Assembly: GCA_008711295.1 (NCBI GenBank)
Contig: VUYV01000291.1
Coordinates: forward strand, 53,158 to 117,157
DNA length: 64,000 bases
Origin: Anarhynchus alexandrinus
Lineage: Eukaryota > Chordata > Aves > Charadriiformes > Charadriidae
Direction of reading: 5' to 3'
Positions within the stretch are counted from its first letter, which is position 1, and each line of letters opens with the position of its first letter. The notes beneath the pieces were generated by a model, which saw only the letters and a program-made list of their open reading frames with translations, did no database searches and was not told the DNA's origin. A program made the position numbers and the translations under genes. Shown here piece by piece: positions 1-32,905 of this stretch.

Positions 1-22759
<22,759 letters not shown>

Positions 22760-23559
22760 GGAAGCGCCCCACGCTTTTTGTGTTCTGAACGGGTGTACGT
22801 GCATTCGTTGCACGTGCTGTTTGAGGTCTGTCGGAACAACTGCGACAAAGCCCTTGCAACGACCGTGTACGCAGCAATTCGAGGTGGGAAAAGCATAGTT
22901 AGCCTTGTGTTTTACTGTAACTGTACCTCGCTTTAATATCACAACTGGTATGTTGCAGAATTTGGAAAAGAAAATTACTCCAATTTATTATTTACTGTTA
23001 CGCTGTTAAAGACCAAACCCCCTGCCTACTGGAAAACCAAAAGCTATGTACTTGGGGCATGTAAATTAAATGAGTAGAAAAACGTGTCAGATGAGGCTCT
23101 CTTTGACAGTGACAGCTAAAGATGCTTCCACTGAATAAATTCAGCAGGTAATCAGCTTCCTACAAAGAGAGTTGCTATTTACAGCACAGTTTGTAACACC
23201 TTGACATGCCTACTTTGAGTATGGTGTAGACATATACCTACAGACGAACCAGCAATAGGTTAATTACACAGAACAGTGAGGTTTAGTTACCGCATGGGCA
23301 ATGCGGCGCTTCGATCGCAGCAACGCGTGCCCGCCTTCTAGATGAAATCCTGGACCCGCCATTAATTCCCTGGTGGGACCCCTCAGCCCTGCCTGAAAGC
23401 TTTCTACCCATGGCCTTCCAAAACCTTCCTTCGTTACTCCTAATTTAACGCTATCCTGTTTTTTGCGCGCCGTTGCAATTTTACGCCTTCTTTAGACGCT
23501 GAAGATTTGCTTCTTATTTCACGTCGTTGGGATTAGAACGGGATAAAAGAACCGTCGGC
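22760..23559 (+). other. TMC3 3' UTR and intergenic spacer
   Basis: No coding signal. A consensus poly(A) signal AATAAA lies at 23134-23139, about 375 bases after the TMC3 stop, and could end the transcript. The spacer to the STARD5 CpG-rich promoter is under 500 bases. Confidence 0.5.
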
Positions 23560-24144
23560 CTTTAGCCAGAACCGCGCTGTCTCCTTCCCGTCGGTTCCCC
23601 GGAGCCGTGCCGCCTCGCCAAGGGCCGGACGGAGGACGGAGGGTCTCCCAAGGCAGCTCCGGGGCCGCCCCGCAGCCCCAGGCCCCTGCAGGGGTGCGTG
23701 GCACCGGCGGGCAGCCGGCATGGCTGCACCGCAGCCGGGCTGCAAGCGCGTAAACGGGGTGGGCTCATCTTCGGTGAGAGAACAGCAGAGCCTCCGCCAT
23801 GGCTCCCCGCCGCTTTGAAGCCCGGAGGCGACCGTTCCCTCACAGCGGCCTGGGGCCCGGCGGCTCTTTCCCCCTCAGGCCGCCGGAGGGGAGGCCCCGC
23901 TGTCCGGGACCGCCAGGCCACGGCCACCCGCGGCTCCGGGCTGGCCTGGATGGCCGTCCCCAGCCCCGCCACCGTGAGGAGAAGGGAGGCAGCCCGCCTC
24001 CGCGCTGGCGGCCGCGCCGGGCCGGGCCGGCGGGAGGCCGCGGCCCCTCAGGTGAGGGGGCGGCGCCGCCATCGGCCCACGGGGGCGGTGCGGCGCGGCG
24101 CCCTCATAGGCGGCGGCGGCGCGGCGGCTCCGCCTTGCCCGGCC

Positions 24145-24234
24145 ATGGACTACGCGGGGCTCGCCGAGGCGGCGGTCGAGAAGATGGAGCTCTACCGGCG
24201 GGACCCCGGCGGCTGGCGGGGCTGCCGGCGCACG
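24145..24234 (+). CDS. STARD5: STARD5 exon 1
   Basis: 30 whole codons from the start ATG; ends CACG before GTGAGC. Encodes the N-terminal helix of the START fold. Confidence 0.95.
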
Positions 24235-25184
24235 GTGAGCGGGCGGGGGCCGGGGGCGGCTGAGGGAAGGGGCCGGGGGAGAGGGGGGGCTGTGGCGGCT
24301 GAAGGCGGTCCTCTCCCCGCAGAGCGAGGTGTCGGTTTCGTGGAGACCCTCCGCGGAGTTCGCGGGCAACGCGTGAGTACGGCCGGCGGCCCGCGTTCCT
24401 CTCCCGGGGCGGCGGGGTGCGGGCCGGCCCTCCCCCCCCCGCCGCCGGGGGGTGTGGGGCCCGGCGGGGCCGAGCAGCCGGGCTCCCTGTGGTGTCGTCC
24501 CGCCGCAGGTACCGGGGAGAGGGGATCGTGCCTGCCAGCCCCCGCGATGTCTGGGAGTGCATCAAGCCGGTGGCCGGCGGGCCCAGGACCAAGTGGGACC
24601 AGAACGTGAAGGACTTCGAGGTCGTCGAAGCCATCAGCGATGTAAGTTCCTTAAAACTGTTACGGCGCGATTAATGCGGCGCTGCGTTCGGGAGCGTTGG
24701 GCTCCGCACAGACCACCTCCTCGGAGTGCCTCATGACACGGCCCGTGTTATGTGCCAGGGAGGTTAAAAAAGCCTCAAGAAGTTGTACAGCCTCTCTGCC
24801 TGCATCAGTCTGACANNNNNNNNNNNNNNNNNNNNNNNNNNNNNNNNNNNNNNNNNNNNNNNNNNNNNNNNNNNNNNNNNNNNNNNNNNNNNNNNNNNNN
24901 NNNNNNNNNNNNNNNNNNNNNNNNNNNNNNNNNNNNNNNNNNNNNNNNNNNNNNNNNNNNNNNNNNNNNNNNNNNNNNNNNNNNNNNNNNNNNNNNNNNN
25001 NNNNNNNNNNNNNNNNNNNNNNNNNNNNNNNNNNNNNNNNNNNNNNNNNNNNNNNNNNNNNNNNNNNNNNNNNNNNNNNNNNNNNNNNNNNNNNNNNNNN
25101 NNNNNNNNNNNNNNNNNNNNNNNNNNNNNCTCTCTCTTTCTCTCTCTTTCTCTCTCTTTCTCTCTCTTTCTCTCTCTTTCTCTC

Positions 25185-25259
<75 letters not shown>

Positions 25260-28200
25260 CTCTTTCTCTCTTTCTCTCTTTCTCTCTTTCTCTCTTTCTC
25301 TCTTTCTCTCTTTCTGTCTTTCTCTCTCTTTCTGTCTTTCTTTCTCTTTCTGTCTTTCTTTCTCTTTCTGTCTTTCTGCCTATATTCTCATAATAATGGC
25401 TTGTCTTTTTGAAAGGAACTACTAATACGTTCCTGGCTAAATACTGCACACTTAAAAATATGTAAATATATGACATAAAGGATTCCAGCACAAGGATCAA
25501 GCAAAGTATCATTTCTTTAAACAACCTATTTTTGAGGGAAGCGGCAGCGTAGAGAACACATAGGCTTAGCTAAGCAGCGAAGCGGTCGTGTCATCAGCTG
25601 TTAATTCAGGTCCCGTCGTTCTCCGAGGCAGCAGGCGGTGCTCTGCCTTCAGCTGGCTCACTGACCTTGGACCCTGCGCTTTGCCTCAGCGTCTCTGTCA
25701 TTAGAATAGAGATGCTGTACTTGGAGCATTCCAGGTGAAAAGGGCTACGTATGAGCAGTAGTTTCTGATGCTGCAGTTACACAGTTTAAGTTCCTTTTTT
25801 TTTTTTTTTTTTTTNAGTGTGTAAGAAACTTAAAAGGGCATTGGATTTACATCCCTAAATCTGAAGCGGGTGCTTGGAGGCAGCTGAGGTACACACACAA
25901 CCAGTCCCAGGGATGTTCATGGAAGTCCTGGGAAGATTTTTTTCTTGGGAGAACCTTACAGACACATAGCATTAATTATGAACTTCAACTTTAGAAATGC
26001 TGCGACATGCCGCTTGAAATTCATAGACTTCGTCAGAGTCTCCAGCACTTACCCGTGTGGTAGAAACCTCTGTTTTGGGGAGCCCATCACCACAGAGCCT
26101 CTGTAGAAGGGGGTAGTAGTGTTAAGGTTTGTGCAGTGTAACAAATCTCGGCGTCAAGTTGTATTCTGTGTGACATGGTACTTTAGGGAGGGAGAAGCAA
26201 TTTAACTCTTATAAGCATAGGTGTGCCAGATTTGCTTTTCAGCATCCCTTCTGGTACCTGTCCTTTAACAACCTGGAAGCAACACATTATTACTCTGTTT
26301 TTCTCCTCCATTAAACTGGCCTTCATCAACACACCATTGTGATTTTTGACTATGCTGATTTGCGTTTTGTTCAACAAAGGATGTAATCAACTCCATGATA
26401 TAAAGTGTATAAAGTATAACTGAAAGAGTACCAGAAAGTACAGGGATTTTTTTGCTGTACTTTTGAAAGCGTCAGCTGACAATCCTGTGTTGTGATTTCC
26501 AGACTGTCTCTGTATGCAGAACCACAACCCCTTCAGCTTTCATGAGGATTATTTCACCAAGAGAATTTGTGGATGTGGTAGTAATGAAGCAATATGAAGA
26601 TGGGACAATGCTGTCTGCTGGTAAGATGCTTGTGTTGTCAACCTGTTCACATTATGTTAAGAGATAACCAGCAGCTATAAATTTAAAATAATAAGTAATT
26701 AACTTGCTGCATAGTAGTTGATCTGATCTTGATCAGGAGATAAACTACTTGTAGTGTCTTTACATCGCTGTTCTCAGAGTATATAAGTCATGTTAATGTT
26801 CAGGTAATGATGATACTCTTGGCCTGTAGTTTCTTCCCTTGCTATGCTTTTGAGATTGAGTAAGTATTTCATTTACTATTAAGTTCTGGGGTGGTTTTTT
26901 TGTGTGTGCTTTTGTTGTTTTTTAAGAATTTACAGAAATTCTAAAAGGAGTCCTGTTTAGGCTAAATCCTGTTTTAACGCATTCTGCAATGCCTCTAGAT
27001 TTTGGTGGAGTCATTGAATAAACGTACCTCTCCTGTATGTGGAAATAATTGTTCTTATGAAACCAAATAGTGCTGATTTTTAAGGGCTTGCCACTGCGTG
27101 GAGGGGTGTTTCTTTGTTTTTTCACTTTCATCCTGTTGTATACCTGTTACAAGTCAGTGCTTTCATTGCCCCACTGTTCAGCCGTCCCACTTTCCCATCG
27201 TGTTCAGGAATGCCTTGCCAGGAATTTCTGGACTTGCTACAGTGCAGCTTCTCAGCAGTCAAGTGGCTTATACCTCTGTGGCATGGATTTGTTGGAAGTA
27301 ACTTGGATGACCTCAAGAAAAGCAATGCCCTCACACAACATGGGTTCAGTGAAACTGCCTTAAAGTGTCTTGATGCTTAGTTTAGAGCTCAGTAACAATT
27401 GCTTCTAAATTTAATGCTGCTTTGATTTCTCCATTCCATGGAATGAGTGCTTCCTTTTAATGGTCTTTTCTGACCGCTTGTATAGCACAGCCTCACACTG
27501 AAAAGGTTATACTGCCATTCTTCGAAAATATGTTCTCCTGTAGCGAGTTTGCTTCTCAGCTGGTGCTTTTGAGTACAAAGGACTCTCTCCTGACTTCTGT
27601 GAAAATGACACTTTTCTTGAATGCTTTTTCTTATAGCCACCAATGTGGAACACCCACTGTGTCCTCCTCACCCAAATTTCGTGAGAGGTTTTAATTATCC
27701 CTGTGGCTGTTTCTGTATACCTCTTCCAGGGTAAGGAGCAATCTATGTGAACGTTACGTATTCTAAAGCCCTTCTTATCCATTGTGTGGTGTGTTTGTGT
27801 GTGTATGGCCACATGTGATCTGTAGCCTCTTGGCAATAACATGTTTCTGTCGTCTTTTGACTGGTAATCATGATTACTGAGGGCCCTTTCTGTGCTCTTT
27901 TTTTGCGCAATGAATTAGTCTCTCTTCGTTTCCTAGAGGGGAGTCTTTAATGTTACAGAAGCCATTATGGTAGGATTCTTGCTGACCTCTTAAGCAGAGA
28001 TTCAGCAGACCATACAAGTATGGTCTTAGTTTTGGTAAATGAGTATCCCGTTGTTTATTACATTGCTATAATTCATAAACCGAATCACGAACCTAATTAA
28101 GGCCTAGTTTAACTGTAACTCGACTTGTGGGGATAGCTACAGTCATTGAAATTTGGAATTAATGTCTGTTGTTTGTTTTTTTTTAAAAAAGCACTTGGAA

Positions 28201-28443
28201 ATATCTATCATCAGATAATGCATGTAAGAGTCATTGTGAAGTTCTTAATGCTTTTAAACCACGGGCTATAAAAATCACTTGCATTGCCTTTGCAGGGAGC
28301 CAGACAGGACTCAACTCCTCAGTTTCTTTCAGACTGATCTTGGTGGCTATCTCCCCCAGACGGTGGTGGATTCCTTCTTTCCAGCTAGCATAGCTGGATT
28401 TTACAGCAACCTGACCAAAGCTGTGAAGGCATTAAAAGCATGA
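24145..28443 (+). CDS. STARD5: STARD5, StAR-related lipid transfer domain protein 5
   Basis: Cytosolic START-domain protein of the STARD4/5/6 group that carries cholesterol, oxysterols or bile acids between membranes. Exons: 24145-24234, 24323-24372, 24509-24641, 26503-26620, 27637-27730 and 28296-28443. They total 633 bases or 210 residues against 213 in human, all with GT-AG borders and matching phases. Family-typical stretches are VSVSWRPS, YRGEGIV, the acidic WDQNVKDFEVV, ISPREFVDVVVMKQYEDGT, VEHPLCPPHPNFVRGFNYPC, and the C-terminal helix after LGGYLPQTVVDSFFP. The start is the ATG at 24145 in the CpG-rich region, giving MDYAGLAEAAVEKMELYRRD. Intron 3 carries an assembly gap and a microsatellite. 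It is independent of TMC3 upstream, although the spacing is under 1.4 kb. Confidence 0.97.
24323..24372 (+). CDS. STARD5: STARD5 exon 2
   Basis: SEVSVSWRPSAEFAGN plus two bases of Ala. The introns on both sides are short (88 and 136 bases) and GC-rich. Confidence 0.95.
24509..24641 (+). CDS. STARD5: STARD5 exon 3
   Basis: YRGEGIVPASPRDVWECIKP, then VAGGPRTKWDQNVKDFEVVE and AISD. Donor GAT/GTAAGT. Confidence 0.96.
24816..25129. other. Assembly gap (314 N)
   Basis: Unresolved bases in STARD5 intron 3, directly before a CT-rich microsatellite. The gap is probably the rest of that low-complexity tract or a GC-rich stretch that did not sequence. Confidence 0.98.
25130..25378. repeat. CT-rich microsatellite, mainly (CTCTCTTT)n
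   Basis: Near-uninterrupted pyrimidine tract on the plus strand. It grades from CTCTCTTT units through CTCTTT to CTGTCTTT variants at the 3' end, and its 5' side is lost in the gap. A mirror-type homopurine-homopyrimidine tract of this length can form triplex DNA. Confidence 0.95.
25795..25815. repeat. Poly(T) tract with one unresolved base
   Basis: Twenty T in a row followed by N at 25815: a homopolymer of uncertain length in STARD5 intron 3. Confidence 0.9.
26503..26620 (+). CDS. STARD5: STARD5 exon 4
   Basis: TVSVCRTTTPSAFMRIISPR then EFVDVVVMKQYEDGTMLSA, the central beta strands of the START domain. Confidence 0.96.
27637..27730 (+). CDS. STARD5: STARD5 exon 5
   Basis: TNVEHPLCPPHPNFVRGFNY then PCGCFCIPLP; ends with two bases of a Gly codon before GTAAGG. 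Confidence 0.96.
28296..28443 (+). CDS. STARD5: STARD5 exon 6 with stop
   Basis: EPDRTQLLSFFQTDLGGYLP then the C-terminal helix ending LTKAVKALKA and TGA at 28441. This helix closes the lipid cavity in START domains. Confidence 0.96.
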
Positions 28444-29760
28444 GGAGACCAGTGAGGGCAGGAAAACCCCTGGCAGCTTGAGGGCAGAACCAGGAAGTTG
28501 GCCTTACAGGACTTTACTACCAGCAATATACTTAGGAAAGGTGAAAGGGGAACAATGGATTGAGTAAATGTTTAAAACGGCATTTTCTACCTGTCTCTAT
28601 TCAAAGCATTGCATTCTTTTCTCATACAATATCTTTCATTTTCATGATTACAAAAATACTACGCCAGAGGCTGGAAGAACCCTGGAGGCAGCACTGGTGG
28701 CTGTCCGTGGGGAGAAGACGGACGTACTAGATCTGTTCTTGGCCACACTTTGTCGGTGTCGGTGAGGAGCAGCATTGCTAAAATCCACTTAGTACCACAG
28801 TGTTAGCCAGGTGCAGGGCAGCCCAGTTTTGTCTCTGAAGCTCCCCGTAGACTCCTGAGGAACAATGTTCCTTCCCCAGAAGAAGAGGTAGCTCTTTTGC
28901 TGCCAGCACTCATAGAGCTGCTAAGATGGTTCGGTGGGTCCAAGCCAGCAAATGGTAAAAGCCAGAACGAATTGGATTGTGTGGAGGATCTCGCTTGTTT
29001 GTTTATCAGACTTCAGTATGAATGGTAAATGTGCCTTAAGTGCTTTTTTTTCCTAAATCAAAGTCTGCCAGTGCAAATCAATTCATAGGTCTGTGGGTTG
29101 ACAAATATACACTCTTCCTTTCTCCTCTCTGTACCAAAACCAGTGGTTCCCACAACGTCATGATACAAGCTGCCCTGACCAAGCGGCAATAAATAAAGAG
29201 GATTAAGCACTTTACTTGCCATTTTTTTTAAATGCTTCAAATGAGCATTTTTAACTGCACTTGAACATTTTTCGGTCTCTTGTGGTGAGAGGTTTTAACG
29301 GGTAAATAATCTTTTCTGTAGCTTAGTCTTGACTTGACAGGCTGTAAGGACATTGCTTTTTTTCTAAGGCTGGTTTTGCCTCACCGCACTGTCTTGGGAA
29401 ATCAGCTCCTGATCTCGTGTGCAGTGATGCGTCCAGCTTTAGAAAATACTTGTGGTGCCGGTTACTGCAGGAATGTCAGATTACATGTAATTACAAAAGG
29501 AAACTAATTGCTGAATTAGGAATTGAAACGCAGGTTGTGATTTTAGTGCTGTAACCTGATTATTTAACAAGGTTAATATGCTCTGCTTTCTGTCCCTGTA
29601 TTTGTTTTATATTTAGTATAGGCTGTGGACTCGCACACAAAGTCTCCCACTGTAAATCTCACACTGTGGAATAGATTTTCCAAGGAAATGTTTTTAATCT
29701 CGTCTCCTTTGTGTAAAAAGGTGTAAAAACTTGTATGAGTGTGATTAAATAAATATTTTT
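28444..29760 (+). other. STARD5: STARD5 3' UTR
   Basis: No further coding signal after the stop. AATAAA occurs at 29188-29193 and, in an overlapping ATTAAATAAA context, at 29744-29753. The second is followed by T-rich DNA and is the better candidate for the main 3' end, which would make the 3' UTR about 1.3 kb. Confidence 0.6.
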
Positions 29761-32450
29761 CTGCTACATCTTGCTGTTTTTCCTGAATCGTGCTTTAAAA
29801 TGGTTCCTCGTGCACCTGCTTTGCCATCAAGGAAACATAAGAGCCATTCGGACCTCCAGCATCTCACTGGATTCAAGGCAACAAGGCAGGGAAAAACCTT
29901 CACTCCCGTTTACGCTCCCCACTGACCGGGGATAAAGGTGTTTTGGTGAGCGCACTCACCCTCCCAACATCTTTGCGCTTGGTTGGTCCTTGTTCCCAAT
30001 TTAGATTGCTGCTTCCTGTACTTACAGAGAGTAACAAATTCACTGAGAAGAGATTTGGGCCCTGATCTTAGAGTCTCATATGTATTTATCTAAATTTACT
30101 GAAGTTGTTAGGCATGAAGTTCCGTATCTCGGTAAGTCTTTGCAGAGTTATGATTAATTTAATTAGCAAAAGGTTCGAGGAGCAGAGCTCAGGTCACCAC
30201 TCGTTATTCCTGCAGGTAAGCCTTTTGCAGACAATGGGACTTTTTATGAGCTATTTATTATGTATTTAAATTTTTTTTTTATTGCTCTGAGCAATAAAGA
30301 TGGTAGGTGAGGCTCTTACTTGGAATAACTTAAGGATCCCTTTTCTGAGTGCTCAACATGTTCTGCCCAGAAGGAATTAAGAGCCCTTAACATTCAGCCT
30401 TCTGCCCTGCAAAATTGGAGACGGAAATGTTTTGGTAAAGATCATCTTGTAAGATATTGGAGGACTCCCCAGTGAGACACGCCGCCTGTCACGCAGTGTT
30501 TTGACTTCTTTTGATCTTGGCAGATGCCGGGAAATGCAGAGGCATGCAAAAACTGAAAAACTTTGGAAGCAAAGTGAGAACACCACCTCTGGAAAAAAAC
30601 AAGATCAAACCTGTCTCAGTGGTTCTATGTAAGTTCTTAAATTTAGAATCTAGAAGTTTTTCACTTTGAGGGTGGTGAGGCACTGGAACAGGTTGCCCAG
30701 AGAGGTTGTTGAGTCCCCATCCCTGGAGGTGTTCAAGGCCAGGCTGGACGTGGCCTTGGGCAACCTGGTCTGGTGGGAGGTGTCCCTGCCTATGGCAGGG
30801 GGGGTTGGAACTCGATGATCTTCCAGGTCCTTTCCAACCTAAACCATTCTATGATTCTATGATTCTATGAAATTGATAAAATTAAATAGTTGTTTCAGGT
30901 GAGGACACCTTCAGCAGATGGCACTGAAGTAATTAAAGCATTGTGTGCCATGGCTGTCGCTAGTCTGGTCTGTTGATAAAGTTAGGAAGCTGACCAAAAA
31001 GTGTCGTCTGTCTTTTACAGGAAATAGTTTTAACTGTGCTAAAGAGTTCAAGTCTGCTTTTCTGTATGGAAATCATTCATGGGTTTCTCATGTTGGTGGT
31101 ATGGGCGAGTGGTTGAAAAATCTTAGAATCTGTTATATGCACCAGGTCTTTACTTAGACTTTGTTAAGCCTAAGCCAATAATGCAGATTAAGTTAAATAC
31201 AAGATATTCTACAAAAAATAAATACTCAAAGAGTTTCAGGTAGGTACCAGTTAAAAAATGTACAAAAAATATTCCCTCCTATTTTTCACCTATTTTGGTT
31301 GCTACCCAATTCATAGAAATTTTATTTTGAGGATCGGTTGGTTTTTGGAAAAGACAACTCCGTTGGGAAGGGGGTTGGAAGTGTGGGGGGCAGATGGCTC
31401 ATCAAGAACGTTCTTTCCAGGTTTAACAGAGGTGACTTGTGAGGAAGGGCCGAAGTCACATGGCTGGGTTCAGCTGATACCTTCTGCTGTCTATCCTACT
31501 TCCCTTCCTCTCAATTGCTGTTTCTGTGATATTGTGTTAAGTGCGTGGAAAATAGCTTCTGAACTCCTGCAGTGGATGGTTTAGTGAAATTAAGTATCCA
31601 AAGAAGGGTGCAGCAAATTCCCGACTACGGGAAGGTGAGCAGCCAAGGACAATAACCAGTGCGGCCACCTGGCTTTCAACTGGCGAGTCACTACCTCCAT
31701 CCTGATGTTGCATCTCTCCCTTTAGTGAAAAAGGTCAGGGAAGACCAAGTGGGTGCACAAGACCATCTTGCCGTAGAGTAGAATTCCATACAGTGCTTAG
31801 AGAGCACTGCCAAAACGCTGATTAGCAGCAGCATTTGAAGCACAGATTTATCTCCAAGTTATTTAGCGTTTCCAGAATAAACATTTGGATTCAGAACTTT
31901 TCATTCCCAAATACTCTCACTGGTACTTTCCCTTACAAAACTAACACAAAGACGTTTCAAGGAATGTGCGTGGTTAGAAGGTCGGAGTTGGGTGTAAATG
32001 GCCTTGTTGCTCTCCTGCTGTAGTCCTGCGAGACCTCTGGGCAGAGGAAGGTTAGAAAAAGCTCGGCTGTGTTACCCTCCGCTTCCTGCCTTGCCCTTGC
32101 AACGCCGTGAGACACTCCTCTTCCCCCCACCCCGCGTTCGCTGCTGGAGTTGGGATGGCTCTGTCAGTCGACAGTAGAGCGTTACCCTGGACAGGTTCCG
32201 GCTGTTCTCCAGAAAATCTGGAGTTTTCCAGGGCACATTGTCGTTTTGACAGACAAATTTGCATCCCCTTCCTCTGCCATTTACACATTCTCTAAGGCTT
32301 TTGCTTTGCTGTAGTGTTTAGGCTTGTAGACACTTTTACTTCCTCCCTTGGTGGTAAGGCAGGGAGCAAGGCTTGCGGAGCAGGACTGAAAACTTCGCAC
32401 AGAATGTACTGATATTTGTTAAGTTAATGGCTTAAAACGGGAGAGCACTA
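29761..32450. other. STARD5-IL16 convergent intergenic region
   Basis: Spacer between the tail-to-tail STARD5 and IL16. It contains one CR1 3' fragment (30654-30870) and otherwise AT-rich unique DNA in which I see no gene. Confidence 0.6.
30654..30870 (+). mobile_element. CR1 3' fragment
   Basis: GTTTTTCACTTTGAGGGTGG through three ATTCTATG tail units. In the STARD5-IL16 spacer. Confidence 0.95.
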
Positions 32451-32711
32451 TAGCTGTCACATATTTTATTACAACCAGTATATTATTAATAGTTATTATT
32501 TTATAATTCTAGGCTTTGGAACATCTGGGTTTGGATGTTGAAATAAGAATCACGCACATCTTGGGCGCTTTTTATTTCCTCCCGGGCAGCTTGCTCTGGC
32601 ACTGCGCGCTTTTCACAGCGCTTTCCGGGTGTCTGGCTGCGCTAGCCAAAGGGCTGCAAGGAATAAAATCCTTTTTGGTTTGTGATACTGGCAGTAGTCT
32701 AATTCCTCCTC
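32451..32711 (-). other. IL16: IL16 3' UTR with poly(A) signals
   Basis: Directly downstream of the IL16 stop on the minus strand. Minus-strand AATAAA signals (TTTATT on the plus strand) lie at 32571-32576 and 32465-32470, about 140 and 245 bases after the stop, so the 3' UTR could be very short. Confidence 0.5.
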
Positions 32712-32905
32712 TTACAAAGTTTCAGACGACTTGACGGTAACAGAGCTTGGACTCTTCCTCTTGATGATAGCCGTGATGGGCCCGTCAGGCAATGCCTTGA
32801 TGATGTTCCACGCTTCAAAACGCGTGAGTCCGTGCATGGCAGTCGTGTGCACTTGTAACAGCTCATCGCCGGGCTGAACGGGGCCGCTTTGTTCTAACGC
32901 AGTCC
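32712..32905 (-). CDS. IL16: IL16 last coding exon
   Basis: [20 protein letters not shown] then [20 protein letters not shown] and IIKRKSPSS, ending SSETL and TAA at 32712-32714. In mammals the equivalent of KRKS is RRKS, needed for CD4 binding. Confidence 0.96.

Larger units (their letters stand above)
23560..24720 (+). promoter_or_regulatory. STARD5: CpG-rich STARD5 promoter and first exons
   Basis: Strongly GC- and CpG-rich, in contrast to the AT-rich DNA on both sides. It contains GC-box-like GGGGCGG runs and the STARD5 start at 24145, with no obvious TATA box, and so is a typical CpG-island promoter. Several long open frames on both strands here are by-products of the base composition. 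Boundaries are estimates by eye. Confidence 0.75.

Noticed and set aside
23562..24634. Very long open frames around the STARD5 first exons, both strands
   Set aside because: Composition effect of the CpG-rich promoter; the true STARD5 frame is the split ATG at 24145 with conserved exons.
24752..25524. Open frames of 209-239 codons through the gap and CT tract
   Set aside because: They consist of N and a microsatellite (LSLF or REKE repeats) and are not genes.
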